Below are positions 50,488-63,323 of a DNA stretch of 64,000 nucleotides, piece after piece. Source of the DNA: Isoetes taiwanensis. Its lineage: Eukaryota > Streptophyta > Lycopodiopsida > Isoetales > Isoetaceae. Position 1 is the stretch's first letter. Every line of letters begins with the position of its first letter. Made by a program: the position numbers and the translations under genes. Under the pieces are notes generated by a model that worked only from the letters and a program-made list of their open reading frames with translations, was not told the DNA's origin and did no database searches. The stretch lies in NCBI GenBank assembly GCA_021234155.1, contig JAJEKV010000056.1:5890932-5954931 (forward strand). The letters run 5' to 3'.

Positions 50488-53340
50488 ACTTGAATCGGAG
50501 TTAAAGCACTTTGTACACCTTCTGGATAGTTTGACAAAAACTGCAAGCTATTGGTGGAGGCATAGTAAATTCTAAACCCACTGTCTTTATCACCAAGAGA
50601 TTGTCTACATGCCAAAAAGATTCAATCCAAAATGCACAGTGCTCTTCACTAGCATTTACACTTGTTGGAAAGAGCAAAGTGAAAGCATATGCTTCCCTCA
50701 TTTCATTGGCAATCCATACAGATAATTGCCTCCCAACCTGTCCATACAACAAAAGCTTGCCCTTGCTCTATGTCATCCTAAGATTGTTAATCCTTCTTTC
50801 TCCCGTACAAAAGGTTTTCTTGGACTAGGAGTCACCAGAAGAGTTATACTTGTATATGATGTGGGTTCGACCACATGTACAAGATACACAGAACTTCCAA
50901 TGCAAGTGTGGCACCATCAAAAAGATTGACCTTCTACATTTTTACTCCTACTCCATTTACGAGTGCTTGACTAATAAATGACAAGGTGATACTGTCCCAA
51001 AGTTGTCTTAAAGGAATGAACACGAATGTTAAGCACTTGAACTCGGCTATGGCTTTATGATTAATTGACATTCAACTAGCAGTTATTGATGCCTGGCAAT
51101 TAATGGTAAACCAATATAATTCGAAGGATGAATGGCTCGATTTGCATCTCTAAGAATTTGGCCTTTTATAATTGTACCCTTTTTTTTTAACATCGCTAAG
51201 AATTCGACCCTTCAGGGCAATGGACCTTTTATAAACCGCCATTTTGTTTGGGCAAAATTGCAAGTTATTTACGCAAGAGATGCACATAGAACCAGATACT
51301 TATATTTAGAGTGAGGTTGCTTGCTACTGCGACTCACCAATGTTACATCCTACAAAAAGTAGGATCAATTGTGCTACCTAGAACTCCCAAAGTTCCCCTC
51401 AACCTTGAGTTCCCAGAACTCCCCACGCACAAATGGTACTGATCCCCAGGATCGGTCTGAAGCCCAGCTTCAGCAAGTTCTATCTCAAGAACCTAATACT
51501 GCAGTAGTAGGTTTGCTCAAGAAGAGCCATGATATTAGTCCATAAAGTTGATTTAAACTAGGCTTAAAGTTGAACAAAACGGACTGATCATGTGTCTAGG
51601 GCATTGGGGTTGATATATTATAAACCACCAATTCCACTATTTATTGCGCAAGGTGTTGTATAATACTATGGAGGCTGACCAAGATCTTTTTGGTTCAAAA
51701 GATTCAAGCAATGCTTGAATAATTATGAGCATCACGGTAATCTTGCTTTAAATCATAATGATGTGTCCGTAATTGGATTGTGGAACAACTAATTATCGGT
51801 GTAGATAATTACAGTACATTATGGAAATTTAAGTAGGTGCTTGTTGTCCATTTCTTTCCCAGGGGAAGAGGGAGAATGGTTATCAATTTGCACTTAGTAG
51901 TGGACTTATAGATTTGTTCTATAAATATCCAGTTAAGTGTTGTCCTTTCTAAGCAAGCGTTTGCTTGAATGGCTCAACTTCTCCGAGGGGGAGTAAAGGT
52001 TATGCAGCCTTGGAAGATGTGTTGAGAGTAAAATTTATCCATGAAAAGTTAACTATGTGGAAGGATTAGCTACCCTACACTGTTGCTTTGAATTAGCCTA
52101 TGTAAATGATCTAAAGCGATCTAGTATGTGTGGATGGGAGTAGAATCCTACGATATGTAGTGCAGTACATTCCTCAAAAGGATTCTACTTTAAGTTGTTG
52201 CATGATGGAGAGGCAATTCTCACTTTTCCAGAAGTAGAGTTGTGTGAATCTTCAAGTAGAGTCAAAACTATGCAAATTGAGGTCATCTTGAGGAAGATGA
52301 TTGTATGGACTTAAGAAATTATAATTTCTTAGTTATACGAACAATTCTCTTAATAATATGGTTAAGAAAAGTGCCAGATGTTTATTCTGCATTATGCTAA
52401 TCCTTTTCGAGGAAAAGGCTGGGAATCTTAGCATATGAGTTAGCTTTGTTGGGAAAACTAGATCTAGTACTGATATTGTAAAAGCTAACTATAGAGCTAT
52501 ACTACGGTGGATAATGAGGCTAATTCCATGATATGATGTTCGTGTTAAACTCCACTGTAACCCCGAACTGATTTTGAGTACTCCAATTTGTTCGAAAATT
52601 GTACAATAAGGATACTCTTGGAATATCAAGGTCTCGTAGGGACATGAGAAATCCTAAGTGGCCATTAGGAGAACAAGTAATTGTACAATATATTTCCTAT
52701 ATTGAATCCTTAGTTAGACCTTGGAGTCAAGGTTCTAAGAAGAGGGAGGAAACAAAGTGTTACAGGTAATTTGCGGGCATGTCGTGCATGCTAGACCCCA
52801 TAGGACGTCCATGGTTGTGGAGTAGTGTTGATCTTACCACTGGGTGGTCTGGGATATGATTGACATGAGTAGATGATTTGTATCTACTAAGTGCGGACAG
52901 TGAATTTTGAGATGGCAATAGTTCGTTCGTATGCTTAAGGGGCGATAAGATCAAGGTTAAGGAGTCCAAGAATGGACCTGAAACCATTGTGGTTGTATGG
53001 ATTGACAGGACAACCATGATCGGTTAGGTCAATCTAAAGGTAAATATACCAAGAATGCAAAGTATAACTTTTTCTTTTCTTGCAAAGGCAAGGGTTCTTG
53101 TTTGGGGTTGCATCATTGGGTGTATGTCAAATTGCTCAAGGTCATATTAGCTAATCAGGGATTGTCTTGGACTTGGTTCTAGTTTCCCCAAGAATATCTG
53201 TTGACGAGTAGTGCTTGATACATTCTGGGCTAAGACAGATGATCTAAATTTGCGACTTCTTGTTGCAACTTTAGAGTGCAAGAAGGTCTAGCAAAGGTGT
53301 ATTTGCAGGAGCTCATGTCTTGTTCCAAGTGATGAACATT
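50487..53340. other. Intergenic stretch, possibly decayed LTR retrotransposon
   Basis: No intact frame. Because a Gypsy-like pol tail and polypurine tract follow at 53345-53433, part of this may be the eroded body of that element, but I could not read integrase or RT motifs here. Confidence 0.3.
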
Positions 53341-53344
53341 TACG

Positions 53345-53909
53345 AGCTAAGTGTGGCGCTGCTTTCGTGCAACATTTTCCTCGTTTGAAGCTCTAGACCT
53401 TGAGGACAAGGTCATAAGGGGAGGGGAAAAAACTGTTAAGGTCCAAGGGCAAGTCGCGCTTGCAGGCCTTGGAACTGGGAATTGGCCTTGGGAGCGCCAC
53501 CGGGTGGCCTGGGAATGCTCCAGAGGTCAGTTGCCGCTTAGGGGCGGCGTATGGGTTATTTTTAATGGCATTTGCTTCGTATACTAATGGCCCGTTCACA
53601 TGGGACCAGAAAAGAGCAAAGAAGCCCAACCGCAAATCCGCCCCCAAAGCGTAAGCGCCGAAAAATTTGACGCCACGCTGCAGTTGCCGCAGACGCTGGC
53701 CGCCGCAAATAGTATAGCTGCTAAACACACCAACTGCTGCACCGCCATGAAGAGATTTACCCTCAACCTTCATCGGCCCATGTGAATAAAACTTGCAGCC
53801 TGCTGCAACGCCAGAAGAAAGCCGCCCAAAATAAACCGCCGAAAAAAGCCTCATGTGAATCCCACATAAGTTGACATTTTCCTTCCTATCTAATGCGGCT
53901 CAGGATAGT
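53345..53909 (+). mobile_element. Ty3/Gypsy pol 3' tail, polypurine tract and LTR start
   Basis: The frame reads ATFSSFEALDLEDKVIRGGE, resembling the end of plant Ty3/Gypsy pol proteins (LEDKV followed by a Gly-rich tail). A purine run (aaggggaggggaaaaaa, 53417-53432) leads to TGTTAAGG at 53434, where a 3' LTR would begin. No LTR end is seen before the MULE-like inverted repeat begins, so the LTR may be interrupted by that element. Confidence 0.4.
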
Positions 53910-53987
53910 CTTACCCTGGTTTCGGGGATCCCGGAGGAAAAAATACCGGCCTCCGGTATCACCACCAGGGCTCGACGGAATCCGTTT

Positions 53988-54675
53988 CAGGACCCCCCGT
54001 TTCACCATATCGACACACGCGGAGGCGGCTCGCTGAAATCTGGGTCCGGCCCGCTCACGCCGACGATCCGGGCCGTCCGTGGTGTTCCCGCCCGATCGAT
54101 CACCATCTTGTGATCCCGCCTCCGATCCCTAAGCGCGGGCCGATAATCTGCATCAAATCAGTGGAGATCCCGCCTCCGGATCACCGCCACCGCAGCGGGT
54201 AGATAATGGTACCGAAATCAGCCGTGGAGATCCCGGCCTCCGGGATCACCGATACCTGAGGTCGTGATTCCCTCCTCCGGGATCACCACACGCACGGCTG
54301 ATATCGGCGGTCCGATATCAGCCGCGTTATCCCCGCCTCCGGGATCACCACCGTGGGGCCGATATCGGCGGTCCGATATCGGCCGCGTTATCCCCGCCTC
54401 CGGGATCACCACCGTGGGCCGTGGGACCATCTTTGCCGTGGGTTCGAGATATCCGTGTGATTCCCTCCTCCCCGATCACCACACGCGACGATCGATATCG
54501 GCGGTCCGATATCGGCCAAGTATCCCCGCCTCCCGATCACCACCCCAGGGCCCGATCGGCGGTCCGATATCGGCCGCGTTATCCCCGCCTCCGGGATCAC
54601 CACCGTGGGCCGTGGGACCATGCTGTCCGCCGGGTTCGATATCTGGTGTGATTCCCTCCTCCGGGATCCCCACGT
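53988..54675 (+). repeat. Left terminal inverted repeat (modular, GC-rich)
   Basis: Built of units containing CCTCCGGGATCACCACCGTGGG, separated by paired GATATCGG palindromes (for example CCGATATCGGCGGTCCGATA). Adjacent full units repeat at about 61 bp (54327, 54388). Phrases CCATCTTGTGATCCC, GGTACCGAAATCAGCCGTGG and GTGATTCCCTCCTC occur in the same order as in the right repeat. Confidence 0.9.
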
Positions 54676-55394
54676 ACTTTATGCATGAAAATCGACGGTC
54701 GGGCAGCGGGCGTGGACGGATCGTGCGGCCGGTTTTGAACATGTCAGCCCATGCACGGACCAACCATTAAGATCTGGACACCTCGGATGTCGGAAACCAC
54801 GCCCGATCCCACATTTGTCTTCCGTATTTCTCTCGTGCCGCGATATGCACGACGGATGTTCAAGCGCCCCCGCAGCTATGGACGATTGGGGGTCGGAGGA
54901 GAAGATAGCACGTATCTATCTGCTTAAGATTATTTTTAGAGTTAAGAAACGATATCCGAGCTCCCTTTCGCCATTCCCAAAAGTGCAAGTAAATACATGT
55001 GGAGTCACCCCTAATGGCATTTTCGAGCACAAAGAACCTACACCGGTTTCCGGAAGAGCACCGTGTTCCTTCTCAGCATGTGGAGGTGGAGAAATGCTTG
55101 TGTGGACCTCGCTACTTCCCAACAAACCGGGTTGAAGACTTCATTCTTGGAGAGCAAAGAAATTGTGTGGCACCGCAGCGGCTTCTACTTAAGGAGTTCC
55201 AATCCCGAGAGGGTGCTAAAGAGGCCAACCAGGGATTCTTATTTAACTAAGAAAAGGTATGTATTTCTAAAACCCTATCCTCTAGTTTACTGTTGTTTTT
55301 GTTTCTGTAGTAGAAAACATTGTAGCAGAAGTATATTTATTTCTTAGATGTACATGCACTACTTTCATGCACTAATTTTGAACACTCAAACTAG

Positions 55395-57838
55395 GTATTG
55401 GTGCACATATGGTCCCCGTGACAAGACTTTGAACACTCACCGGTTGCTAATGGACCACGCCAACCCCGCACACGCAGAAAAGAATTGAGAGGGGTGAGAG
55501 TGTGCGTAGGGGCTGCCAATGCCATTTTACCATTAGGCAACTCTACCTTCTCCCAGAATGCTCGCAAGTTACTTATTATGGGTTTGAGCATAGAAATCTC
55601 CAAGGTGAGCCTTGCCATGGTAAATTTGCTGACGTAGAGAAAGGGATCAGATTCAAGCTAGCACCGTGGATCTCTCAGGAATTGAGGGAATGGGTTAGAG
55701 AAAAGCTCGCATTGGCACACCCCACCTAAGTGTTATGAACATGCACGAGGAGAGGTGGAGATTTAAACTAGATGTTCATGGCAAGGATAGTATGTGTAGG
55801 GATGACATGTCAAGATCCGGATGTTTACAACATTGAGAAGAGTGTTGTTAGAAACACTTTGAAGCTACATGAAGACCTTCCCACTAGCATCAACCTGTGG
55901 GTGCAACAACATCAAGAGTCCGTGTTCTTGTATGAACATGGTGACACGTTCCAATTGGGAGTGATGACTCCAATCCAAAGAGAGGCAATGCTGAAGTTTG
56001 GAAAGAATAGGGCCATTTGCATGGATGCAACCTTCAAAACTAATGACAAGAGGTACACTACTTTGTGTTCATTTCCATTCTAGATCTTTTCCATAGTCCA
56101 TTTAAAATGGCTATAGCATTTCAATTCTAGATCCAATGTGAGCTATTGGTTTCTATTATCCAGGTACTATCTTTTTACACTCATTGCCTTCGATGACCAT
56201 TGCAATGGCTTGCCATTGGCATATGTCATAACCAATTCTCAAAAAATTAGGGCTATAACTAAGTGGTTGAAAGCACATTATGCCCGGAGGATTCATTATG
56301 CCCGGATGATCCGGATTGGCACCCTTCTTGCATACTTTATCATAGGGGTTTTTTTTGCCATTATCCGGGCAAAAATATATACTTTATTAAATTAGCTTCC
56401 ATCAAGTACTTGAGATCAAGGCGTCCATACCCTTTATTACTAAGTAAAAAATGTAAGTATACTTTCTTGTATACTTTCTTGCCATACTTTCTTGCATACT
56501 TTCTAACACTAACACAATGGACCGGACATTGTGCACTTGTAGGTCTTCCCAAACGTGCATGTGCAAATATGCATTTGGCATGTGAGGAGAGCCTGGATTA
56601 AGTGGCTAAGCAAAAATGTAAGGAGTAAGGTGCATAGAAATGAAATGTTCAAGGAGCTAGGGAATATAATGTACAAGACAGAGGGTCCTGTAGGGGACAA
56701 CGAGTATGGTCATGAGTACAGGGAAGCTGTTAGGAAAGAAGCTATCAAGAGATTGGAAGAGTTGGTGAGGAAGTATCCTCAATACCCTAAATTGTCGGCC
56801 TACATGAGTAAGGAGTGGACTAAGAACATCTGTGAATGGGTATTGGCTACAAGAATGTACATGCACTCAAATCAAGAGACCAATGTTGCCATAGAGGCAT
56901 GGCATGCTGCCCTTAAGTTGCGCCTAGGCATATGTAAACGTGCACTTCGAGGCAGGAGAATTGACTGGTTGCTCTACATTCTCACTAACAATGTGGAGAC
57001 ACACATGGCTTACATGAGGTAACATTTACATACCACTACCTAGTCTAATTTACCTTGCATATTTACCATATTTACCTTGCAAATGATTGATATATAGCTA
57101 TGTTCTAGGTCTATGAAGGAACATGGATTTGTAGTAAACATCTCACAGGAACAAATAGTAGAGTGCGCAATTAGAGGCGCTCGGAATATTGCAGACGAAC
57201 AAGTCACATTTACCAACTTCGAGGAGGGTGAGGCTGAAGTGCAAACCGAGCGCACTCTTGGACAGGGCCCGTATTTTGTTGCTGGAGCACACAAGAATTG
57301 GGCATGTTGTGATTGCCCTTGGGGAGCCAAGGGTAATCTATGTAAGCATCAGGTGAAAGTTATGCAAATGCTTGGCAATTACAGGGATCAAGATCTCTTA
57401 CAGGTCTTGGGTTCCCAATATGGGACAATAGGTGGGGGCATGGACCACCTGAAGCCATACGAAGCTGTGCAAGAGAGTTGTGGAGACCAGGGATCCGAGG
57501 TGCTTGAGGTAGTACGCCTAGGGGAAGAGTCTCCCTTGCAAACCAGCAGTCAAGTGGACTTGAAGAAGACTCAGGCATCCTTGGAGGAGGTAATTGCTAG
57601 AGTGATGTCTAGGGCTCAAAAAGATCCTAACATTTTAGTTGCAACCGATTCTCTCATGAGGCAGCTCGACTTTAGACTTGAGAAGATGGATCACATAGCT
57701 GGCACAAGCACTAATCTATCAAGTCTACCTGAGCTTACCTTGGAGGTCAATTGTGGTACTAGCTTGTCACTACCGAAGCCCGATAGAACTTGGAAAACAA
57801 AGGGTGAAGAAAGCAAGGAAGAGTTGGAAGGAAGTTGA
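55395..57838 (+). pseudogene. MULE transposase with FAR1-like zinc domain and SWIM finger, frameshifted
   Basis: In order: a Cys/His DNA-binding region (YWCTYGPRDKTLNTHRLL, GCQCHFTIRQLYLLPE, YYGFEHRNLQGEPCHG); INLWVQQHQESVFLYEHGD; the first catalytic Asp block AICMDATFKTN; YYLFTLIAFDDHCNGLPLAY after an intron (56053-56163); VFPNVHVQICIWHVRRAW from 56543; and, after an intron (57019-57108), a SWIM finger (WACCDCPWGAKGNLCKH, C-x-C...C-x-H). Introns are in phase with GT-AG ends. Frame breaks near 55490, 55727, 55810 and 56270 interrupt it, so this copy cannot make a full transposase unless read errors are involved. It ends at 57838 with a Lys/Glu-rich tail. Upstream frames at 54871-55347 may be its N-terminal exons. 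Confidence 0.8.
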
Positions 57839-57879
57839 GATGGAGGCTTCCTGCAAGGCACCATGATTCCCAAATTTTA

Positions 57880-58160
57880 GGACTTGAAACATGACTGTAA
57901 TGGTAAAGTGTAATGGTAGTGTAATGTTATGGTAGAGTGTAATGTAATGGAAAACTGTAATGGTAAAGTGTAAAGTTACGTAAATGGTAAATGGGCTGGT
58001 GATCCCGGAGGATGGGATTTATTTTTTAATTTTTTTTCGCCCCCTAAGGTACCATGGTTCTAAGGTTATCAATTTAATCCCGTCCCCTTCCTTGGTGATC
58101 CCGGAGGATGGGATCACGTGTGGTGATCCCCACCTCCCGATCACCAAAGCAGCGACGGGA
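57880..58160. repeat. GTAATGGTAAAGT repeats and two outlying minisatellite-type units
   Basis: GTAATGG/GTAAAGTGTAATGG phrases repeat from 57898 to 57990. Then come GGTGATCCCGGAGGATGGGA boxes near 57999 and 58092, the second followed by CACGTG and a reverse-complement box. Confidence 0.75.
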
Positions 58161-58340
58161 TTATTTTTTAATTCTTTTCCCCCCCAAGGTACAATGGTAA
58201 TTTTAAATGGTCTATTTATTTCCTTTGCTTCAATGGTTTAATTCAATTCATTTGCATGTTTCAAATGGATCATAAGTTACAATGGGGCCTTACAATGGCC
58301 TAAAACTGACATTCTAATTCCGAATCATTCTGAATCAACA

Positions 58341-58923
58341 TCAAGCACTGTTGCCATGCCTTCTGCCCAGGACGTCCTCAGCAGTTACATCTGGCACACC
58401 ACAGGGTAGTGTCCACATGATGTGATCGAAGATGTCGCATAGGGATGGATCAGACCCCTCTAGGACTTTCCCAATTAGAACCTTCTTTCGCACCTCCGTA
58501 AAATACACATTTCCTCGGCGGGCTTTTAGGGTGTTGCCTTCCCGCACAATGTCCGTAGCTAGCAAATTCTTCAAAGCCTTGCCCCGGATAATGCACTTCT
58601 TCAATTCCCAAAGCAATGCCCTCAGGGCTTGGCCGACCGGGATCATTGTCCGCAGGGCCTAGGGTCTCTCTATTCCCCATTCTCCACGGTCTGCGCATGA
58701 GGGGATCATGAAAAGATGGCTGAAAAGATTAGTATGAAAGTAGAACATAAATGTGAAGGAAGACAACAACATGCTTACTTTGGAACGTTTTGATGCTGTC
58801 GGGTTGGGCGAGATCTAGCCCCACTTCCTCCTGAATTTCATTCAAGTGGACGAGAATATCCTCAAGGTCAGGGCATTGATGGCACCGCCTCAGTAAAGTT
58901 TGTTCGTCCTCACCATCCGCCAC
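58341..58923 (-). CDS. Hypothetical protein gene convergent with the MULE transposase
   Basis: Exon 1 (58923-58779) encodes MADGEDEQTLLRRCHQCPDL, then EDILVHLNEIQEEVGLDLAQ, ending at a GTAAGC donor. A downstream open segment (58646-58341) encodes QALRALLWELKKCIIRGKAL, NLLATDIVREG and YFTEVRKKVLIGKVLEG, ending GRRHGNSA. Candidate acceptors (near 58720, 58697 and 58671) exist, but none clearly fixes the phase. I recognise no domain. Its position and orientation recall the helper gene of maize MuDR, but no sequence link is visible. Confidence 0.45.
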
Positions 58924-59094
58924 TTAGCTACTGAACTCAATTGAAACCAACTTACTTTCTAGCAAGAACCACTAAGGCAAGGATATATATAGACTCAAGA
59001 ATCAACCGTTGTACTATCCGCTTTACAAACGGTTAACCCTTGATTTCAATTTGTAATGGTAAAGTGGTAAAGTGGACTTTTTTTCAATGGCTAG

Positions 59095-60360
59095 GTACCT
59101 CTATTATTCCAAGGTTCTAAGGTCCCATGGTTTTAAATTTTTTCCGTCCATGGCCGGGTGATCCCTGAGGGATTCGGGATCACGCGTTGGTGATCCCCAC
59201 CTCCCGGATCACCATCCGGGCGGACGGGTTTTTTTTAACTTTTTTTATTCCAAGGTTCTAAGGTCCCATGGTTTTAAATTTTTTTTCCCGTCCAGGAGCC
59301 GGTGATCCCGAGGATCGGGATCACGGTTGGTGATCCCCACCTCCTAATCACCATCCGGGCGGACGGTTTTTTTTTACTTTTTTATTCCAAGGTTCTAAGG
59401 TCCCATGGTTTTAAATTTTTCCCGTCCCATGAGATCCGGGTGATCCCGAGGATCGGGTCACGTTGGTGATCCCCACCTCCCAATCACCATCCGGGCGACG
59501 GTTTTTTTTTAACTTTTTTTATTCCAAGGTTCTAAGGTCCCATGGTTTTAAATTTTTCCCCGTCCTCATGAAGTGGTGATCCCGAGAGGGCGGGATCACG
59601 TGTTGGTGATCCCCACCTCCCCATCACCATCCGACGGGTTTTTTATAACTTTTTTTTATTCCAAGGTTCTAAGGTCCCATGGTTTTAAAATTTTTCCCGT
59701 CCGCGAGCTGGTGATCCCGGAGGACGGGATCACGTGTTGGTGATCCCCACCTCCGGGATCACCATCAGGCGCCAGAGGTTTTTTTTTTAACTTTTTTTTA
59801 TTCCAAGGTTCTAAGGTCCCATGGTCCCATATTTTTTCCCGTTTGCGACCTGGTGATCCCGGAGGACGGGATCACGTGTTGGTGATCCCCACCTCCGGGA
59901 TCACCATCCCATGACGGGTTTTTTTTAACTTTTTTTTATTCCAAGGTTCTAAGGTCCCATGGTTTTAAAATTTTTCCCGTCCATGGCTGGTGGGTGATCC
60001 CGAGGATCTCGATCACGTGTTGGTGATCCCCACCTCCGGGATCACCATCAGGCGCCAGAGGTTTTTTTTTTAACTTTTTTTTATTCCAAGGTTCTAAGGT
60101 CCCATGGTCCCATATTTTTTCCCGTCCGCGACCTGGTGATCTCGGAGGACGGGATCACGTGTTGGTGATCCCCACCTCCGGGATCACCATCTGGCGGACG
60201 GGTTTTTTTTTTAACTTTTTTTTATTCCAAGGTTCTAAGGTCCCATGGTTTTAAATTTTTTCCCGTCCGCGAGCTGGTGATCACGTGTTGGTGATCCCCA
60301 CCTCCGGAATCCCCATCTCCGGTATGTGGGTGAGGGATCCCATCCTCCGGGATCACCATT
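59095..60360. repeat. Nine-copy minisatellite, 137-145 bp unit, inside the MULE-like element
   Basis: The anchor ATTCCAAGGTTCTAAGGTCC starts at 59106, 59247, 59384, 59521, 59658, 59800, 59938, 60083 and 60224. Each unit continues with CATGGTTTTAAA, CCCGTCC, then GGTGATCCCGGAGG, a GGGATCAC arm, GTTGGTGATCCCCACCTCC and GGGATCACCATC, then a T-rich stretch. Six or seven units carry CACGTG. The two facing arms can form a long hairpin in every unit. Confidence 0.95.
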
Positions 60361-60428
60361 ATAATGCTTTCTCTTTTAATGGTCCCAAGGTCTTTTTTTA
60401 ATGGTTGTTTTATTGTTTGGCTCCTTGG

Positions 60429-60545
60429 GGATCCCGGAGGTGTTCAAATTTCGGGATCCCAGAGCTATTCAAGTTTCGGGATCCCAGAGGTGTTCAAATT
60501 CAGTTCAAATTCAGATCCCAGAGGTGTTCAAATTCAGATCAAGGT
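60429..60545. repeat. Short GATCCCAGAGGTGTTCAAAT repeats
   Basis: Four units of about 30-35 bp carrying GATCCC(A/G)GAG and TTCAAATT phrases. This is another variant of the GATCCCGGAG box. Confidence 0.85.
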
Positions 60546-63323
60546 TGAACCCAGAATAGAGAAAAGGAAAGCAAGTTCCCACTTCAATTAACCATCAAAA
60601 AACTGCCATATTTAGAAACATAGCAGTGTATTTACATGTTTTACAAGGAACAACATTTTTTCCTGTTTTAGGGAGACTTCAGATCATGGACCATTCAGCA
60701 TCAACCGGGTCACGGGCCGTGCAAATTGGTTGCTACCCTCGGGCAAGTAGAAGGTTGATTTTCCTGCATTTACACAGTCACTTAACTTCTGCAGCATCAC
60801 CAAGAAGCCTGTTCTCAAATTGTCCATGTCTTCTTTGGCAAACCAGTCCCGGTTGCACCATCTGAAGAAAGTAGATTATAAATGAACATTACATGAATTT
60901 GCTAACCAAAAAAGACATAAGATAAGACAATGATAGCTCACATCTGTCTCCTTGTTGTAGACTTCCCTGATGAATTTCTGCACACAACCAATGACATAGA
61001 TGCCACAATCCTGGTTGTTGTGCTAACTGGTGCATTATGCAATGCTGATGCCTCGTGCCTCCACCTCTTAAATACATCACTTAAAAACCTGCAAGTCAAG
61101 GCATTAGAAGATAGGCATGAATGTATAGTTAGCAAATGTTACACTCACAAAGTGATAAACCCGCGTATTGGAGCATGGAGGGGATCGAAGGAATCGAAAT
61201 GCAATATGCATGGGCTCCAATGGCCACTGCAAAGGACAAGCTGCAATCAATTCAAACCAGAACTAGAAATGCAACAAAAATTCCACTTTCCAAACCCAAT
61301 TTACCTTGCATTAACCGGTATGTAGTAGAACTGCGCATACTGGATTTTCCACACGGCCTTACCAAAAGGGGATCCCTAATTAGCTTGACAAAACCGCCAG
61401 AGGCACCACACATGCCTAGTTTGGTACCATTTAGAACAGCCAAAAAGCAAAGCGGGTGGTGGAGGAGAACATGGTGACATCGTTTATGGGCGGAATTGAG
61501 TGTGCAAGCACCACAAACGCGAACTTAGATTACAAAGGAAAAAATAGATCCTATATGAGCTACACACTTACGATGAATCGCCCTAAACAATTGGCATCGA
61601 TCTCGAAATCCTCTAACCCGGGGCCCACCTTGATCGAAAAAATTTGACGGCTTCGACTCGAGATATGGAATTCTACGCCGGTTGATTTGCTGCCCACCTT
61701 CAAGAGAGGACTCTCGACCACAATTGGATAATTTAAAGACAAATTGAACTGCCAAAGCTCCCTTCGATCCCTCTCGTCATAGGATAATACATTCTCAAAG
61801 AATAAGGGTTCGAAATTATACAAATAAAACAATTTGATCTTGTCGGGAGGGGAGCCAATTCATCTTCGGATGCATGCTCTTCTTCGTTTTCTTGCTCCTT
61901 GTCCTCTTCTTATTGTGAATAATATGGTTCGGGCCATCCGAGCAAAATCCCTCTTACGGCCACACCTTGCATCGGGCTTCCTAGGGGCACACGCCACCGG
62001 CTGGGGTAATAGAACTTCGGGGTTTTGGGAGGAGGGGAAGTAAATTCAAGGGTCCTTGCAGCCTCTAACTCTTTGCTCACATCGTCATCATCAATTTGGC
62101 GCTGCTTTCGAGCTTCGGTTCACCAAACAATTCCTTGTCGGTAAATTGCCATACCGCCCACGATCCTTTCTTTTATCTCCCGGATCCGCTCTTCCTGCAT
62201 TTCAAGTTCTTGACCTCCTTTTTTTGCAGACCTCGCAGATTAATGAACTCGTCCGCCCGTCTCATCTAGAAGGCCGAGCTCGATTTGGTCATCGCCATAC
62301 GCTCACCTTTGCCCTTGCCCTTTGAGTTTCCCGGGTGAGAATGTGGCTGAATTTGAAATCTGGATCAAGTGACATCTCTAGCGTCCGATCTTCCCATAGT
62401 CTCTTACCCTCGACCTCGGCTTTATTTTTTGGGAATTCGCCCCTGGTGCATCCGGAACCACAAATTTTCATATATTGCATGCACCCGAACCCGTGATTCT
62501 CCAATTCAACCTTCCCGCTAAATGTTTTGGGGGCGTTAAGCCCTTGGCAAAGCCATCTTCTTTGAATCGATCATACCAGTAATCTTTCAATTCCTCGGCC
62601 GATTTACATTGAAGCATTCTACATTATTTTTGAAGGCCTCCTCTGATCCCTCACGCCCTTTGTGGCACCAAGTTCTCCATTTTCTTGATCCCCCCCTCCT
62701 CCCTCCCACCGACCGTCCACCTCAACCCTCTAGAAATGGGGAAACCTTCTTTGGCGAAACCCCTTTGGCTCGGCCTCTCGCCCTTAATTTCTTTTACTTG
62801 CTCGGGATTGAACCTCTTGGTCGATCCAACCTCTTTCAAGCAATCCGGCATCTTCCAGGCCGAGTTTTCTTCTAATGCACCATTCCAGTTCTCGTTAATA
62901 GACGTGTTTAAGCTGATTTCCAGGTTAATCGACTCCTCCATCTGTAAAAAACACGTGAAGGCTTAAAATAAGCTTTGAATACAAAAAAAGCGAGTTCCCG
63001 ATGGCGGGCTCGCTTTTATTACCTTAAACTAATCGGTAGAGTCAAGCGCAAATGACAACACTTGGCGAGATTCGGCAAAAAATGGCCCTTTCCGCTTCGA
63101 GCCGGTCGGAAGGGCAAAGGATCTTGGCGCACAAATGTCGGACTTAGCCATTCCTGAATCCCCACCGTCCACGCGTAAAGCGTCTCCCTAGTCGTCAACG
63201 CATCGAAAAGTTCTCGCCAGTTTCCGCCTCCTAATCACGTTCATTGGATAGCGTCGGGTGCTTAATCCCGCTAATCCGAACGAGGGCTTCGATGTGTCCA
63301 CGTGGGCCTTCCGATATATTGGC
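60546..63323 (-). other. Right arm of the MULE-like element, possible decayed cargo gene
   Basis: Several minus-strand segments are open: 62941-62651 (MEESINLEISLNTSINENWN start), about 62580-62520 (AEELKDYWYDRFKEDGFAKG), 62504-62289 (CMQYMKICGSGCTRGEF) and 61832-61560. They switch frames, and I recognise no domain. A Cys-rich ICEVCKKGG phrase near 62230 may be a zinc ligand set. This could be captured host sequence or an old element gene. Confidence 0.3.

Noticed and set aside
50487-53340. Possible Copia RNase H or RT remnants
   Set aside because: A few phrases look suggestive, but no conserved motif could be read in any frame.
53264-54770. Frames rich in Ser/Pro/Gly/Ile over the left inverted repeat and its flank
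   Set aside because: They follow the modular GC-rich repeat period and carry no domain.
59095-60360. Possible CRISPR-like array because of regular spacing
   Set aside because: Units are repeated across their whole length with no unique spacers, and the context is a eukaryotic transposon.
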